Shown here piece by piece: positions 8,504 through 17,238 of a stretch of DNA of 64,000 nt. This stretch comes from Chloroflexota bacterium. GTDB lineage: Bacteria > Chloroflexota > Dehalococcoidia > Bin125. Position 1 is the stretch's first letter. Every line of letters starts with the position of its first letter. Under the pieces are notes generated by a model. That model saw nothing but the letters and a program-made list of their open reading frames with translations. It did no database searches and was not told the origin of the DNA. The stretch lies in assembly GCA_026707145.1 (NCBI GenBank), contig JAPOXK010000015.1:101842-165841 (forward strand), read 5' to 3'. A program made the translations under genes and the position numbers.

Positions 8504-9674
8504 GGGAGCACTCGGCCGGGTTGCAGTAGGCGGCCCATTCCTCCATGAGCTGGCGGCGGCGCTCGAAGAAGTCCGACCGACGATAGGCCGCCTCGACGCG
8601 GTCACTGTCGACGTGGGCGAGGGCGAGTTCGCACACCTCGCGCGGCGCATTCGTACACTCGGCCGCCCAGTCGCGGAAGCTGGAGCGGAACCCGTGCGGC
8701 ACAGCGGGAATACCCAACTCGCGCAGCAGCTTGGACAGCGTGTTATCGGAGAGTTCTGACCCGCGCACGCTCGGGAACACCAGCCCTGAGCCGTTCGCAA
8801 GCTCCCGCGCGGCGTCCAGAATCGCGAGCGCGCGCGCCGAGAGGGGAACCCTATGCGCGAGGCTCGCCTTCATGCGTGCAGCCGGGATGGTCCATGTCGC
8901 GGTCTGGTCATCGATCTCCTCCCAGAGAGCGCCCCGGACCTCGCCCGATCGGCAGGCGGTCAGCACCAAGAACTCGAAGGCCAGCTTCGTCGCCGGCCAG
9001 GCCTCGGACGCACGCACCGTGGCAAGTGCGGCTCCGACCTCGGCATGTGGGAGCGCGCGGTGATGTTCCTGGCGCCCGCTGTTCTTTGGCAGCGCTGCGC
9101 CGATCGCCTCGCCGGCCGGGTTGTCGTCGCGGTACCCCTCGGCGATGGCCCACAGCATCACGGCGCTGATCCGCTGCCGCACCCGCTTTGCGGTCTCGCG
9201 CTTCGTACTCCAGATTGGGACGAGCACGGCCAGCACGTCCGCCGTCGTAATCCGGTCCACCGGCGTGCGCCCCAGCTTGGGCATGGCGTAATCGCGTAGG
9301 CTGGCGCGCCACTGCTTCTCGCTCTTGCCGCCATCCTTCCAGCCGGCGGCGCGGATCGCGAGGACGCTATCGACCGCCCCGGCGAAGGTGGGGACGCCGC
9401 CGCTGCGCGGGTCCCGGCCGCGGGCGACCGCCCGACGATTCTCCAGCGCCGCCTGGCGAGCCTCGGCCAAGGTCACGATCGGATACGCACCAAGCCCGAT
9501 GCTGGACAGCTTCCCGGCGATGCGCAGCCGCTGGCTCCAGGTTTTCGAGAGCCGGCCCGTAGAGGTCGGCTTGACGAGGAGCGAGAGCCCATACCCGCCG
9601 CGACCGTCGCCATAGCGGCCTGGTACAGTGATGGTCTTGACGAAGGCCGCCGAGAGAGTCTTGGGACGCTTCAT
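8496..9674 (-). CDS. int: P4-type tyrosine recombinase (integrase)
   Basis: This is a 392-aa integrase with an N-terminal arm-binding domain (DUF4102-like: LSLLVKPTSTGRLSKTWSQR, LGAYPIVTLAEAR), a core-binding domain, and a catalytic domain with Arg in TACRSGEVRGALW, the HGFRSSFRDWA box, LAHV and a Tyr in VEAAYRRSD. All expected catalytic residues are present, so the enzyme should be active. I chose the ATG at 9674, preceded by GGAAAAGG, over an in-frame GTG at 9695. It begins the leftward operon and defines the right end of the element. Similar integrases are most common in Proteobacteria, hinting at transfer across phyla. Confidence 0.92.
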   Translation of the reverse strand: MKRPKTLSAAFVKTITVPGRYGDGRGGYGLSLLVKPTSTGRLSKTWSQRLRIAGKLSSIGLGAYPIVTLAEARQAALENRRAVARGRDPRSGGVPTFAGAVDSVLAIRAAGWKDGGKSEKQWRASLRDYAMPKLGRTPVDRITTADVLAVLVPIWSTKRETAKRVRQRISAVMLWAIAEGYRDDNPAGEAIGAALPKNSGRQEHHRALPHAEVGAALATVRASEAWPATKLAFEFLVLTACRSGEVRGALWEEIDDQTATWTIPAARMKASLAHRVPLSARALAILDAARELANGSGLVFPSVRGSELSDNTLSKLLRELGIPAVPHGFRSSFRDWAAECTNAPREVCELALAHVDSDRVEAAYRRSDFFERRRQLMEEWAAYCNPAECSHG

Positions 9675-9691
9675 GAGTACCTTTTCCGTTA

Positions 9692-9735
9692 TCACTTATG
9701 AAGTGAGAATAGGCTGGAAAACCAGGGAATGTCAA
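9692..9735 (-). promoter_or_regulatory. Integrase promoter with palindromic operator
   Basis: On the minus strand a perfect TTGACA (9730-9735) is followed after 18 nt by TATTCT (9706-9711). Directly downstream, at the expected transcription start, lies the perfect dyad TCACTT-N3-AAGTGA (9692-9706). Its position fits a repressor or AlpA site controlling integrase expression. Confidence 0.65.
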
Positions 9736-9910
9736 GGAACGGCGATCGCTGCTGAGAAGCCATTACAGTCTATAAATACAGGACATTACTGAAAACAATG
9801 GGTCAGCGTGAGACCGTTGGAGCAATGAGGCATTGGCGGACACACCCTCCGCCATCGCACCCCGCGCTCCCCCGGCAACCGGTACCCTGACTGCTCATGA
9901 GGAGATCGCA

Positions 9911-11302
9911 GTGAGCGCCTATCACCTCTGGACCGTCGGTTGCCAGGTCAACCAAGCCGACTCCGGCAAGCTCGCCGCCGGCCTCCGCCGCCTCGGCTGG
10001 GATCCCACCGATCATCCCGCCGACGCCGACTTCATCGTCCTCAACACCTGCGCCGTCCGCGAGCACGCCGAGGAACGCGCCGCGTCCAAGCTCGGGGCGC
10101 TCGCCCATCTCAAGCGCAAAAACCCCGCCCTCAAGATCGCCGTGATGGGCTGCATGGTCGGATCCAAGGACAACGCTCTCCGCCGCCGCTTCCCCTACGT
10201 GGACATCTTCGCCCGCCCCCAACATTTCGACGAGGTTCTCTCGGTCCTGGGCCTTCCCTCGGACGACCTCGGCGGCGAGTTCTGGCCATCGGTCTTCCCG
10301 CAGAGCGATGGCCATCCCACCGCCTTCGTTCCCGTCATCGAAGGCTGTGACAAATTCTGCACCTACTGCATCGTCCCCCTCCGGCGCGGCCGCGAGCGCA
10401 GCCGCCCGATCGCCGCGGTGGTCCAGGAGGTTCGCGCGCACGTCGCCCGCGGCGTCCGCGAGGTCACCCTCCTCGGACAAACCGTCGAGGCCTACGGCAA
10501 GGACCAGCCCCCGGTCGATCCCGCCACGGTCCACGCCGACCTCTTCGATCTCATGGCCGCCTGCCAGGCAATCTCCGGCCTGCACCGCATCCGCGCTCTC
10601 ACCTCGTATCCCCCCGACATGAGCGACCGCATCCTGGAAGGGATGGCCGCCCTCCCGAAGGTCTGTGAGTCTTTCTCGCTCCCCGTCCAATCCGGTGACG
10701 ACCCGCTCCTCGCCAGCATGCGCCGCGGCTACACCGTCGACCGCTTCCGCGACCGCATCCAGAAGGTCCGCGACTGCATGCCCGCAGTCGGCATCAGCAC
10801 CGACGTCATCGTCGGCTTCCCCGGCGAGAGCGACGCCCAGTTCCAGAACACCTACGACCTCCTCGCCGAGCTGCGCTTCGACAAGGTCCACGTCGCCGCC
10901 TACAGCCCCCGGCCCGGCACCTTCGCCGCGCGCAAGCAACCCAACACCGTCCCCGATCCCGTCAAGGCCGAGCGCCTCCAAGCCGTCGAAGCCCTGCAAG
11001 CCGCCATCGCCGCCCAGATCAACCGGCGCCTCGAAGGCCACACCCTGCAAGTGCTCGTCGAGGAGATCAAGCGCGGTGGAAGCCAAGGCCAAGACGCCTC
11101 ACCAACCAGGCGCTGCAGCGGCCGCACCCGGACCAACAAGCTCGTCCATTTCGACGCGCCCTCTCCGGCCTCTCCCGCCGGGGACGGCCCGTCCGACGTG
11201 GCCGCGGGCGACCTCGTCGAGGTGGCCATCACCGGCTCCGGGCCCTGGTCCCTTCGCGGCGCGCTCGTACCCGACAGACGGCCCAGCGCCATGCGGACCT
11301 AA
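9911..11302 (+). CDS. miaB: tRNA 2-methylthio-N6-isopentenyladenosine synthase MiaB
   Basis: This 463-aa radical-SAM methylthiotransferase adds 2-methylthio to i6A37 of tRNAs reading U-starting codons. The N-terminal domain carries cluster ligands in WTVGCQ (C11), NTCAVREHA (C47) and GCMVGS (C81). The radical-SAM loop is CDKFCTYCIVP, followed by LLGQTVEAYG and LPVQSGDD, and the C-terminus has a TRAM-like segment. GTG at 9911 is preceded by GGAG at 6 nt and begins the normal MiaB N-terminus, so the longer in-frame TTG start is rejected. The usual His in the HLPVQ segment is Ser here (SFSLPVQ). This is the first chromosomal gene right of the mobile element. Confidence 0.92.
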   Translation: MSAYHLWTVGCQVNQADSGKLAAGLRRLGWDPTDHPADADFIVLNTCAVREHAEERAASKLGALAHLKRKNPALKIAVMGCMVGSKDNALRRRFPYVDIFARPQHFDEVLSVLGLPSDDLGGEFWPSVFPQSDGHPTAFVPVIEGCDKFCTYCIVPLRRGRERSRPIAAVVQEVRAHVARGVREVTLLGQTVEAYGKDQPPVDPATVHADLFDLMAACQAISGLHRIRALTSYPPDMSDRILEGMAALPKVCESFSLPVQSGDDPLLASMRRGYTVDRFRDRIQKVRDCMPAVGISTDVIVGFPGESDAQFQNTYDLLAELRFDKVHVAAYSPRPGTFAARKQPNTVPDPVKAERLQAVEALQAAIAAQINRRLEGHTLQVLVEEIKRGGSQGQDASPTRRCSGRTRTNKLVHFDAPSPASPAGDGPSDVAAGDLVEVAITGSGPWSLRGALVPDRRPSAMRT

Positions 11303-11316
11303 TCTCGCAGAGGGAA

Positions 11317-11970
11317 ATGCCCCCCACCCAACCCACCGACCGCACCGTCGCCGTCCTCGTCGTCATCTTCACCGTCGCCGACGGCGCCCTTCAAGTCCTC
11401 CTCATCCAGCGCTCGGCGCCGCCCGACGAGGGCCGCTGGGCCATCCCCGGCGGCGCTCTCCGCCCCGACGAGGCGCTCGACGCCGCCGCCGTCCGCAAGC
11501 TCGCCGACGAGACCGGCGTCACCGACGTCTTCCTCGAACAGCTCTACACCTTCGACGGCCTCGACCCCACCACTCCCACGACCACCGCCATCACCCACTT
11601 CGCCCTCGTCGACCATGCCCGCGTGCGCCTCCCCGAACGCTCCGCCTGGCGGCCCGCTTGGTTCCCCATGGCCGCCCTCCCCATCCTCGCCCTCCACAAC
11701 GACCGCGTCCTCGAAGTCGCCCGCCGCCGCCTCATCAACAAGCTCGAATACACCAACGCCGCCTACAGCCTCCTGCCCGAGCACTTCCCCCTCTCCGACC
11801 TCCAAGCCGTCTACGAGAGCATCCTCGGTCGCCAACTCGACAAGCGGAACTTCCGCCGCCGCATGCTCGCCTCCGGCCTCCTCGTGGCGACCAGCCGCAC
11901 CGCGCAAGCCGGACGCCACCGCCCCGCCCGCCTCTACCGTTTCGCCAGCCGCCTCCCCACCGAACTCTAA
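11317..11970 (+). CDS. nrtR: NrtR-type regulator of NAD synthesis (degenerate Nudix plus winged helix)
   Basis: This is a 217-aa protein. Residues 10-140 are a Nudix fold, but the box is altered: GGALRPDEALDAAAVRKLAD then ETG, with RK in place of the canonical RE, so hydrolysis is probably weak or lost. Residues 145-217 (INKLEYTNAAYSLLPEHF, LQAVYESILGRQLDKRNFRR, GRHRPARLYRF) are the characteristic NrtR winged-helix domain. NrtR proteins sense ADP-ribose or NAD-related ligands and repress NAD synthesis or salvage genes. nadABC begins 1.1 kb downstream behind two palindromic sites, which makes them its likely targets. It starts 14 nt after miaB. Confidence 0.85.
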   Translation: MPPTQPTDRTVAVLVVIFTVADGALQVLLIQRSAPPDEGRWAIPGGALRPDEALDAAAVRKLADETGVTDVFLEQLYTFDGLDPTTPTTTAITHFALVDHARVRLPERSAWRPAWFPMAALPILALHNDRVLEVARRRLINKLEYTNAAYSLLPEHFPLSDLQAVYESILGRQLDKRNFRRRMLASGLLVATSRTAQAGRHRPARLYRFASRLPTEL

Positions 11971-12034
11971 CCTCCCGGCAGCAACGTCCGGCGAGAGTCC
12001 CCTGCACCACCGGCCATGGCGTCGGCGCCCGCGA

Positions 12035-12808
12035 TCAGCGGTTCTTCAGCCTCGGGGGCCGCTTCTCCAGGAACGCTTGGATCCGCTCCTGGGCGTCGTA
12101 CGACTGCGACGATCCGGCCATCACCTCCACCGCGTGCGCATACGCCTTGGGCTGCTCCATGTCGATCGAGGCATAGAAGGCCGCCTTCCCCAAGCCCTTG
12201 GAGAAAGCGCTGCCGCGCGTGGCCCGCTTCAGCAGCGCCTCGCTCTCCGCCTCCAGATCCTCCAGCGGCACCACGTAGTTCACCAAGCCCCACTGCAAGG
12301 CCGTCTCTGCGTCGATCGGGTCGCCCGTCATCAGCATCTCCAGCGCCCGCTTGCGGCCCACGTTGCGGCTCAGCGGCACCATCGGCGTGAAGCAAAACCA
12401 TCCCCCCGCGCCGCCCGGCGTCTGGAAGCGCGCGTTGCTGGAGGCCACCGCCAGGTCCGCGCTCCCCACCAGCTGGCACCCAGCCGCCGTCGCCAGCCCC
12501 TGCACCCGCGCCAGCAGCGGCTGCGGCGCTCGCTGCATCGCGCCGTGCAACTCGGCGGACAGCAGCAGCAGATCGCGCACGTCCTTCAGATCGTGCCCGG
12601 CGATCTCGTGAAAGTCGTGCCCCGCCGAAAACACCGGCCCGTTCCCCGCGAGGATGATGCCGCGCGCGTCGCTGATCGCCGTCTCGTGCAGCGCCTCCGT
12701 CATCTCCCGCATCATCGCGCTGGAGAGCGCATTGCGGCGCTCCGGCCGGTTCATCGTGATCGTGACGAAATCGTCCTCGCGTGCAACCAGGATCTCCCGA
12801 TAGGCCAT
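12035..12808 (-). CDS. Enoyl-CoA hydratase/isomerase family protein
   Basis: This 257-aa crotonase-fold protein has the oxyanion-hole segment FSAGHDFHEI and the second motif VQGLATAAGCQLVGSADLAVA. The Gly residues that bind the thioester are kept. The acid/base Glu pair of classical hydratases is not evident (GGWFCFTPMVPLSRNVGRKRA), so the protein may be closer to the ECHDC3-like or isomerase branch; substrate is unknown. It is transcribed divergently from nadA, sharing the region with the two palindromes, so it might be co-regulated, but its function gives no link to NAD. Confidence 0.85.
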   Translation of the reverse strand: MAYREILVAREDDFVTITMNRPERRNALSSAMMREMTEALHETAISDARGIILAGNGPVFSAGHDFHEIAGHDLKDVRDLLLLSAELHGAMQRAPQPLLARVQGLATAAGCQLVGSADLAVASSNARFQTPGGAGGWFCFTPMVPLSRNVGRKRALEMLMTGDPIDAETALQWGLVNYVVPLEDLEAESEALLKRATRGSAFSKGLGKAAFYASIDMEQPKAYAHAVEVMAGSSQSYDAQERIQAFLEKRPPRLKNR

Positions 12809-12866
12809 GCCGCGCTCCCCCTTCGAACTACGCGCGCATCATAGCCCGCGCTCCGCCGGACGCCCG

Positions 12867-12891
12867 ACTTCGTGTCGGCTTGACACGAACT
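12867..12891. promoter_or_regulatory. Palindromic operator 1 upstream of nadA
   Basis: This is an inverted repeat of 10-nt arms, ACTTCGTGTC and GACACGAACT, around GGCTT, with one mismatch to perfect symmetry. It overlaps the candidate nadA -35 box. Operator 2 is a near copy starting 52 nt downstream, about five helical turns. Confidence 0.75.
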
Positions 12892-12909
12892 CCTGCGATC
12901 GGCCACACT
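12880..12909 (+). promoter_or_regulatory. Candidate nadA promoter
   Basis: TTGACA (12880-12885) is followed after 18 nt by CACACT (12904-12909). The -35 lies in the right arm of operator 1 and the expected start falls at the beginning of operator 2. Bound repressor would therefore block both elements. Confidence 0.5.
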
Positions 12910-12918
12910 GATCGCCCG

Positions 12919-12943
12919 ACTTCGTGTCATTTTGACACGAAGT
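12919..12943. promoter_or_regulatory. Palindromic operator 2 upstream of nadA
   Basis: This is a perfect inverted repeat: ACTTCGTGTC, spacer ATTTT, GACACGAAGT. It shares the flanking CGCCCG with operator 1. It is the stronger of two candidate sites for the neighbouring NrtR-type regulator; which protein binds is inference. Confidence 0.78.
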
Positions 12944-13035
12944 CATGAGCGCTTCTCCCGGATCCGCCGGCGCCGAACGGCCCGCTGCCGATCCCGGCCG
13001 CGAAGAGGCGTCGCAAGCGAGAGGGACGCACGAGC

Positions 13036-14256
13036 ATGCGAGCACCGCTCGAAGAGCTGACCACCAGCTTCCAACCCCAGCGCCTTCCCCCCGACCTTCC
13101 CGACGCGGACTGCGAGAGCGGCATCGCCACAGTCCCCCTCGTCGAAGAGCCCCACCGTCCCGCCTGGCAGCCCGACATCCCGAATCTCTACCTCGACCTT
13201 CCTCCTGAAGAGCTCGTCGCCCGCATCAGCCGCGCCCGCGGCATCCTCGGCGACCGGCTCGTCATTCTGGGCCACCACTATCAGCGTGACGACGTCATCC
13301 AGTTCGCCGATTTCCGTGGCGATTCCTTCAAGCTCTGCCGGGAAGCTGCCGCCCGCGACGGCGCCGAGTTCATCGTCTTCTGCGGCGTCCACTTCATGGC
13401 CGAGGGCGCCGACATCCTCACCCGCCCAGAGCAAACCGTCATCCTGCCCAATCTCGCCGCCGGCTGCTCCATGGCCGACATGGCCGACCCCGGCGACGTC
13501 TACGCCGCCTGGGAGGATCTTGGAGAGGCCGTCCCCGGCGAGAGCACGATCCCCATCACCTACATGAACTCCGCCGCCTCCCTGAAAAGCTTCGTGGGCC
13601 GCAACGGCGGCACCGTGTGCACCTCCTCCAACGCCACCGCCGCCCTCCGCTGGGCCCTGGCTCGCGCCGACCGCGTTTTCTTCTTCCCGGACCAGCACCT
13701 CGGTCGCAACACCGCCAAGAAGCTCGGCATCGACATCGCCACAGAAACCGCCATCTGGAATCCGCGCAAGCGCTGCGGCGGCCTCCACCGCGATCAGATC
13801 GCCCGCGCCAAGGTCCTGCTCTGGCAGGGCCATTGCTCGGTGCACATCCGCTTCAAGGTCGAGCAGATCGAAAAGGCGCGCGCGGAATACCCCGGCGTGC
13901 GCGTGGTCGTTCACCCCGAGTGCACGCAGGCGGTCGTCGACGCCGCCGACGCCGACGGATCTACCGAGCAGATCATCCGCTACGTGCAGGACGGCCCGCC
14001 CGGCGTTTACGCCATCGGCACCGAGATCAACCTCGTCCATCGCCTCGCCCAAGAAGTCCGCGACCACGGCAAGCAGGTCTTCTGCCTCGATCCCGTGGTC
14101 TGTCCTTGCTCCACGATGTACCGCATCCATCCCGCCTACCTCGCCTGGGTCACCGAGGCCCTCGTCGACGGCCACGTGCCCAACCGCATCCGCGTCGACG
14201 ACGAGACGCGCGCCCACGCTCTCGTCGCCCTCGAGCGCATGCTGGCGATCACCTAG
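13036..14256 (+). CDS. nadA: Quinolinate synthase NadA
   Basis: This 406-aa [4Fe-4S] enzyme condenses iminoaspartate with dihydroxyacetone phosphate to quinolinate, the second step of de novo NAD synthesis. The GHHYQRDDVIQFADFRGDS segment and the three cluster cysteines in GCSMADMA, VCTSSNA and VCPCSTM mark the family. The N-terminal ~50 residues precede the conserved fold and are poorly conserved, so the exact start is uncertain. It is the first gene of nadA-nadB-nadC, each separated by only a few to 14 nt, and is controlled by the two palindromes. Confidence 0.95.
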   Translation: MRAPLEELTTSFQPQRLPPDLPDADCESGIATVPLVEEPHRPAWQPDIPNLYLDLPPEELVARISRARGILGDRLVILGHHYQRDDVIQFADFRGDSFKLCREAAARDGAEFIVFCGVHFMAEGADILTRPEQTVILPNLAAGCSMADMADPGDVYAAWEDLGEAVPGESTIPITYMNSAASLKSFVGRNGGTVCTSSNATAALRWALARADRVFFFPDQHLGRNTAKKLGIDIATETAIWNPRKRCGGLHRDQIARAKVLLWQGHCSVHIRFKVEQIEKARAEYPGVRVVVHPECTQAVVDAADADGSTEQIIRYVQDGPPGVYAIGTEINLVHRLAQEVRDHGKQVFCLDPVVCPCSTMYRIHPAYLAWVTEALVDGHVPNRIRVDDETRAHALVALERMLAIT

Positions 14257-14270
14257 CCCCGCGGACCGGC

Positions 14271-15791
14271 ATGCCGTACGACTACCTCGTCCTGGGCTCC
14301 GGGATCGCCGGCCTGTACGCCGCCCTCCTCGCGGCGAAGCACGGATCCGTCTGCGTCCTGAGCAAGGGTTCGATCACCGAATCAAACAGCGCCCGCGCCC
14401 AGGGCGGCATCGCCGCCGCCATCGGCCCCGGCGACAGTCCCGCCCAGCACCGCGAAGACACCCTCCGCGCCGGCGCCGGCCTCTGCGACCCCGCCGCTGT
14501 CGAGGTGCTCGTCCAAGAAGCCCCTTCCCACATCCGGGCCCTCATTGAACTTGGCGTCCCCTTCGACACGACCCACGGCGCCGTCGCCCTCGGGCGGGAG
14601 GGCGCGCACAGCGCTCCCCGAATCCTCCACGCGGGCGGCGACCGCACCGGCGCCGCCATTGAGCGCGTCATGGTCGAGCGTGCCACCGAAGCCGGCGTCA
14701 CTCTCCTCGACAACCACGCCGTTACCGCCTTATTCGTCGAGCAGGGCCGCTGCCGCGGCGCGCACGCCCGCTCCGTCGCCGGCGAGCACCGCACCGTCGC
14801 CGCGACCCGGACCATTCTCGCCACCGGCGGCGCCGGCCAGCTCTACACCCTGACCACAAACTCGCCCCTCGCGACCGGGGACGGCATCGCCCTCGCCTTC
14901 CAGGCCGGCGCCGTGGTCCGCGATATGGAATTCGTCCAGTTCCACCCCACCGCACTGGCCCTCCCCAGCGCACGCGCCTTCCTCATCTCCGAGGCCTTGC
15001 GCGGCGAAGGCGCGCGGCTCCTGGCCAGCGACGGTCGCCGCTTCATGCCCCACTATCACCCAGACGCCGAGCTCGCCCCCCGAGACATCGTCGCCCGCGC
15101 CATCATCGCCGAGATGCAGCGCACTCAAAGCGACCACGTCCTCCTCGACATCACCCACCGCGACCCTGCCTTCGTCGCCGCCCGCTTCCCAGGTATCTAC
15201 CAGCACTGCCTCAGCCACGAACTCGATATCACCCGCACGCCCGCTCCCGTGGCCCCCGCCGCCCACTACCTCATGGGCGGCGTTCTCACCGATACCTGGG
15301 GACGCACCACAATGCCGGGCCTGCTGGCCTGCGGCGAGGTCGCCAACACCGGCATCCACGGCGCCAATCGCCTCGCCTCCAACTCGCTCTTGGAAACCGT
15401 CGTCTTCTCCCAGCGCGCCGTGGCAGGCACGCTCGACCAGGAGAGCGCCGCGCTTCCCGTCCCGGCCGACGCGCGGCCACTCGCTCCGCACGACACTGCT
15501 CCGCCCGACCGCGCCACGCTGCAGGCCCTGCTCGGCGACCACGCCGGCATCATCCGCGACGGCCACGGTCTCCGCGCCGCCGCCGCCGTGATCGATTCCT
15601 GGCCCACTGCCAGCGGCCAACCCGCTACGCTCACCGCCATGGAACTCCGCAATATGGCGACCGTCGCTCGCCTGATCCTGCACGCCGCGCTCGACCGGCG
15701 CGAAAGTCGCGGCGCGCATTACCGTCGCGATTATCCGCAGCTCGCAGCGCAGTGGCGACGGCGCCTCAGCTACCGCCGCTCCTCCTCCTAA
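14271..15791 (+). CDS. nadB: L-aspartate oxidase NadB
   Basis: This 506-aa flavoprotein oxidises L-aspartate to iminoaspartate, the substrate of NadA. The N-terminal Rossmann motif is LVLGSGIAGLYAALLAAKHG. The FAD/succinate-dehydrogenase-like signatures SNSARAQGGIAAA, MEFVQFHPTAL and the C-terminal GIHGANRLASNSLLE are intact. ATG at 14271, 14 nt after nadA, begins directly with the Rossmann strand; a much longer in-frame opening upstream lies entirely over nadA and is not coding. Confidence 0.95.
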   Translation: MPYDYLVLGSGIAGLYAALLAAKHGSVCVLSKGSITESNSARAQGGIAAAIGPGDSPAQHREDTLRAGAGLCDPAAVEVLVQEAPSHIRALIELGVPFDTTHGAVALGREGAHSAPRILHAGGDRTGAAIERVMVERATEAGVTLLDNHAVTALFVEQGRCRGAHARSVAGEHRTVAATRTILATGGAGQLYTLTTNSPLATGDGIALAFQAGAVVRDMEFVQFHPTALALPSARAFLISEALRGEGARLLASDGRRFMPHYHPDAELAPRDIVARAIIAEMQRTQSDHVLLDITHRDPAFVAARFPGIYQHCLSHELDITRTPAPVAPAAHYLMGGVLTDTWGRTTMPGLLACGEVANTGIHGANRLASNSLLETVVFSQRAVAGTLDQESAALPVPADARPLAPHDTAPPDRATLQALLGDHAGIIRDGHGLRAAAAVIDSWPTASGQPATLTAMELRNMATVARLILHAALDRRESRGAHYRRDYPQLAAQWRRRLSYRRSSS

Positions 15792-15798
15792 TACGCTC

Positions 15799-16713
15799 AT
15801 GTCCAACCCCGATCCCGTCCCGCCCGAACCCGCCACACTCGACCGCATCACCCTGCGGCGGCTCGTTCAGATCGCCTTGGACGAGGATGGCGCCAACCAA
15901 GACCTCACCACCAACGCGCTCGTCCCCCCGACCCAGCTTGGCCGCGCTCGCATCATCGCCAAGCAGGCGGGCGTGATCTGTGGTCTCAGCTTCGGCCAAG
16001 AGACCTATCACGTCGTCGAGCCCCGGGTGCAATGGATGGCCGCGGTGATCGAAGGGATGGAGGTCGCCCCCGGCGCGACGATCGCGCACCTGGCTGGCCC
16101 CATCCACCCCATGCTGCGCGGCGAGCGCACCGCCCTCAACTTCCTCCAACGCCTTTCCGGCATCGCGACACTGACGCGCGAAGCGGTCGCGCGCATCGCC
16201 CACACCGACGCCAAGATCCTGGACACCCGCAAGACCAGTCCCGGCCTGCGCGTCGCCGAGCGCTACGCCGTTCGCGTCGGCGGCGGCCTCAACCACCGGT
16301 TCAATCTCACCGCCGGCCTGCTCGTGAAAGACAATCACCTCGCCGCCTGGCACGCCCGCGGCGGCTCCCTCGCCGCGGCGACCCGCGCCGCCGTCGCGGC
16401 AGCGGGCCCCGCCACCGCAGTGGAGATCGAGGTCACGACCCTCGGCGAAGTTGAGGAGGCTCTCGCCGCCGGCGCGCCCGCGCTCCTGCTCGACAACCTC
16501 GATCCCGGTACCATGGCGCAAGCAGTCGCGCGCGCCAAGCAAGCCGGCGCGCTCACCGAGGCCAGCGGCAACGTCACCTTGGAAAACGTCGCCGCCGTCG
16601 CCGAGTCCGGCGTCGACTTTATCTCGCTAGGCGCTCTCACCCACTCCGTCCCGGCGCTGGACCTTTCCTTCCAGCTCGATCCGGACGCCGACCAAGACAT
16701 CCGCCCGGGCTAA
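15799..16713 (+). CDS. nadC: Nicotinate-nucleotide pyrophosphorylase (carboxylating) NadC
   Basis: This 304-aa quinolinate phosphoribosyltransferase completes the de novo route to nicotinate mononucleotide. Diagnostic segments are [29 protein letters not shown], the NHRFNLT/VKDNHL pair that binds substrate, and the barrel-end [21 protein letters not shown]. It begins 7 nt after nadB, and its 3' end overlaps that of dtd by 4 nt in convergent orientation, leaving no room for a terminator between the two operons. Confidence 0.95.
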   Translation: MSNPDPVPPEPATLDRITLRRLVQIALDEDGANQDLTTNALVPPTQLGRARIIAKQAGVICGLSFGQETYHVVEPRVQWMAAVIEGMEVAPGATIAHLAGPIHPMLRGERTALNFLQRLSGIATLTREAVARIAHTDAKILDTRKTSPGLRVAERYAVRVGGGLNHRFNLTAGLLVKDNHLAAWHARGGSLAAATRAAVAAAGPATAVEIEVTTLGEVEEALAAGAPALLLDNLDPGTMAQAVARAKQAGALTEASGNVTLENVAAVAESGVDFISLGALTHSVPALDLSFQLDPDADQDIRPG

Positions 16714-17180
16714 CCCCCGCCACGCCGCGGCCGTTCCAGATCCGCGGAGTCCAGTACGATCGTCACCGGCCCATCGTTCGCCAGCCGCACCAACATCTTG
16801 GCGCCGAACCGCCCCCGCGCCACAGGCACGCCGCGCTCCTCCAGCGCGGCCGCATAGCGCTTCACCAGCCCCGCCGCGATCACGGGATCCGCCGCTTTCG
16901 TAAAAGAGGGACGCCGCCCCTTTCGGACGTCCGCCAGCAGCGTGAACTGGCTGATCACCATCGTCTCGCCGCCCAGATCCAACAGCGACCGGTTGAACTT
17001 GCCCGCCGCGTCGGCGAATACCCGCAGTTCCGCCGTCTTCGCCGCCAAGGCCTCCGCTTGCTCGGGCCCGTCGCCCGCACCCACTCCCACCAGCGCCACG
17101 AACCCTTGCCGGATGGCGCCCGCCACCACCCCCTCCACTGAAACCGAGGCCTCGGTGACGCGCTGCAACACGATCCGCAT
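16710..17180 (-). CDS. dtd: D-aminoacyl-tRNA deacylase
   Basis: This 156-aa DTD-fold proofreading enzyme removes D-amino acids (and Gly from tRNA-Ala) from mischarged tRNA. The two family motifs are present: [17 protein letters not shown], which contains the catalytic-site SQ segment, and the late [10 protein letters not shown] motif. [15 protein letters not shown] is the standard N-terminus, so the start is secure. It follows the FmdB-like gene on the minus strand 58 nt downstream, a common pairing of small housekeeping genes. Confidence 0.95.
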   Translation of the reverse strand: MRIVLQRVTEASVSVEGVVAGAIRQGFVALVGVGAGDGPEQAEALAAKTAELRVFADAAGKFNRSLLDLGGETMVISQFTLLADVRKGRRPSFTKAADPVIAAGLVKRYAAALEERGVPVARGRFGAKMLVRLANDGPVTIVLDSADLERPRRGGG

Positions 17181-17238
17181 AGCCGGAGCCTACCGGCGCG
17201 CAGGTCCCGCTGCACGCCGCACGACCAAGCCGACCCAA

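Larger units (their letters stand above)
1..9735. mobile_element. Integrative element, right part; left end outside the window
   Basis: The region holds an integrase, AlpA-type regulator, Toprim primase-like and helicase-like proteins, an AbiE toxin-antitoxin pair and orphan genes, nearly all on the minus strand. Base composition is visibly less GC-rich than the chromosome to the right, most clearly in the first 4.6 kb. The integrase faces leftward and its promoter ends near 9735, so the right junction probably lies between 9735 and the miaB start at 9911. No tRNA gene and no clear direct repeat was found there, so the attachment site is undefined. The content resembles satellite-like or integrative mobilizable elements with their own replication module; mobility is inference. 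Confidence 0.75.

Noticed and set aside
9700..9910. tRNA gene as integration site next to int
   Set aside because: Both strands were read for a T-loop motif and acceptor pairing; nothing fits.
9803..11092. Long minus-strand frame of 429 codons opposite miaB
   Set aside because: It lies wholly over a clear miaB gene, has low-complexity Gly/Ala/Asp-rich sequence, and reflects GC-rich codon positions read on the other strand. The same holds for many long antisense frames, e.g. 12943-14217 and 14730-15851.
11317..11970. Catalytic Nudix hydrolase
   Set aside because: The Nudix box has RK for RE, and the C-terminal winged helix matches NrtR, so regulator is the better call.
10665..12176. 503-codon plus-strand frame over miaB and nrtR
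   Set aside because: Extreme Ser/Pro/Arg composition; both underlying genes have strong family matches.
13617..14270. 218-codon N-terminal extension of nadB
   Set aside because: The extension is Arg/Pro-rich, overlies nadA in another frame and precedes a normal NadB N-terminus.
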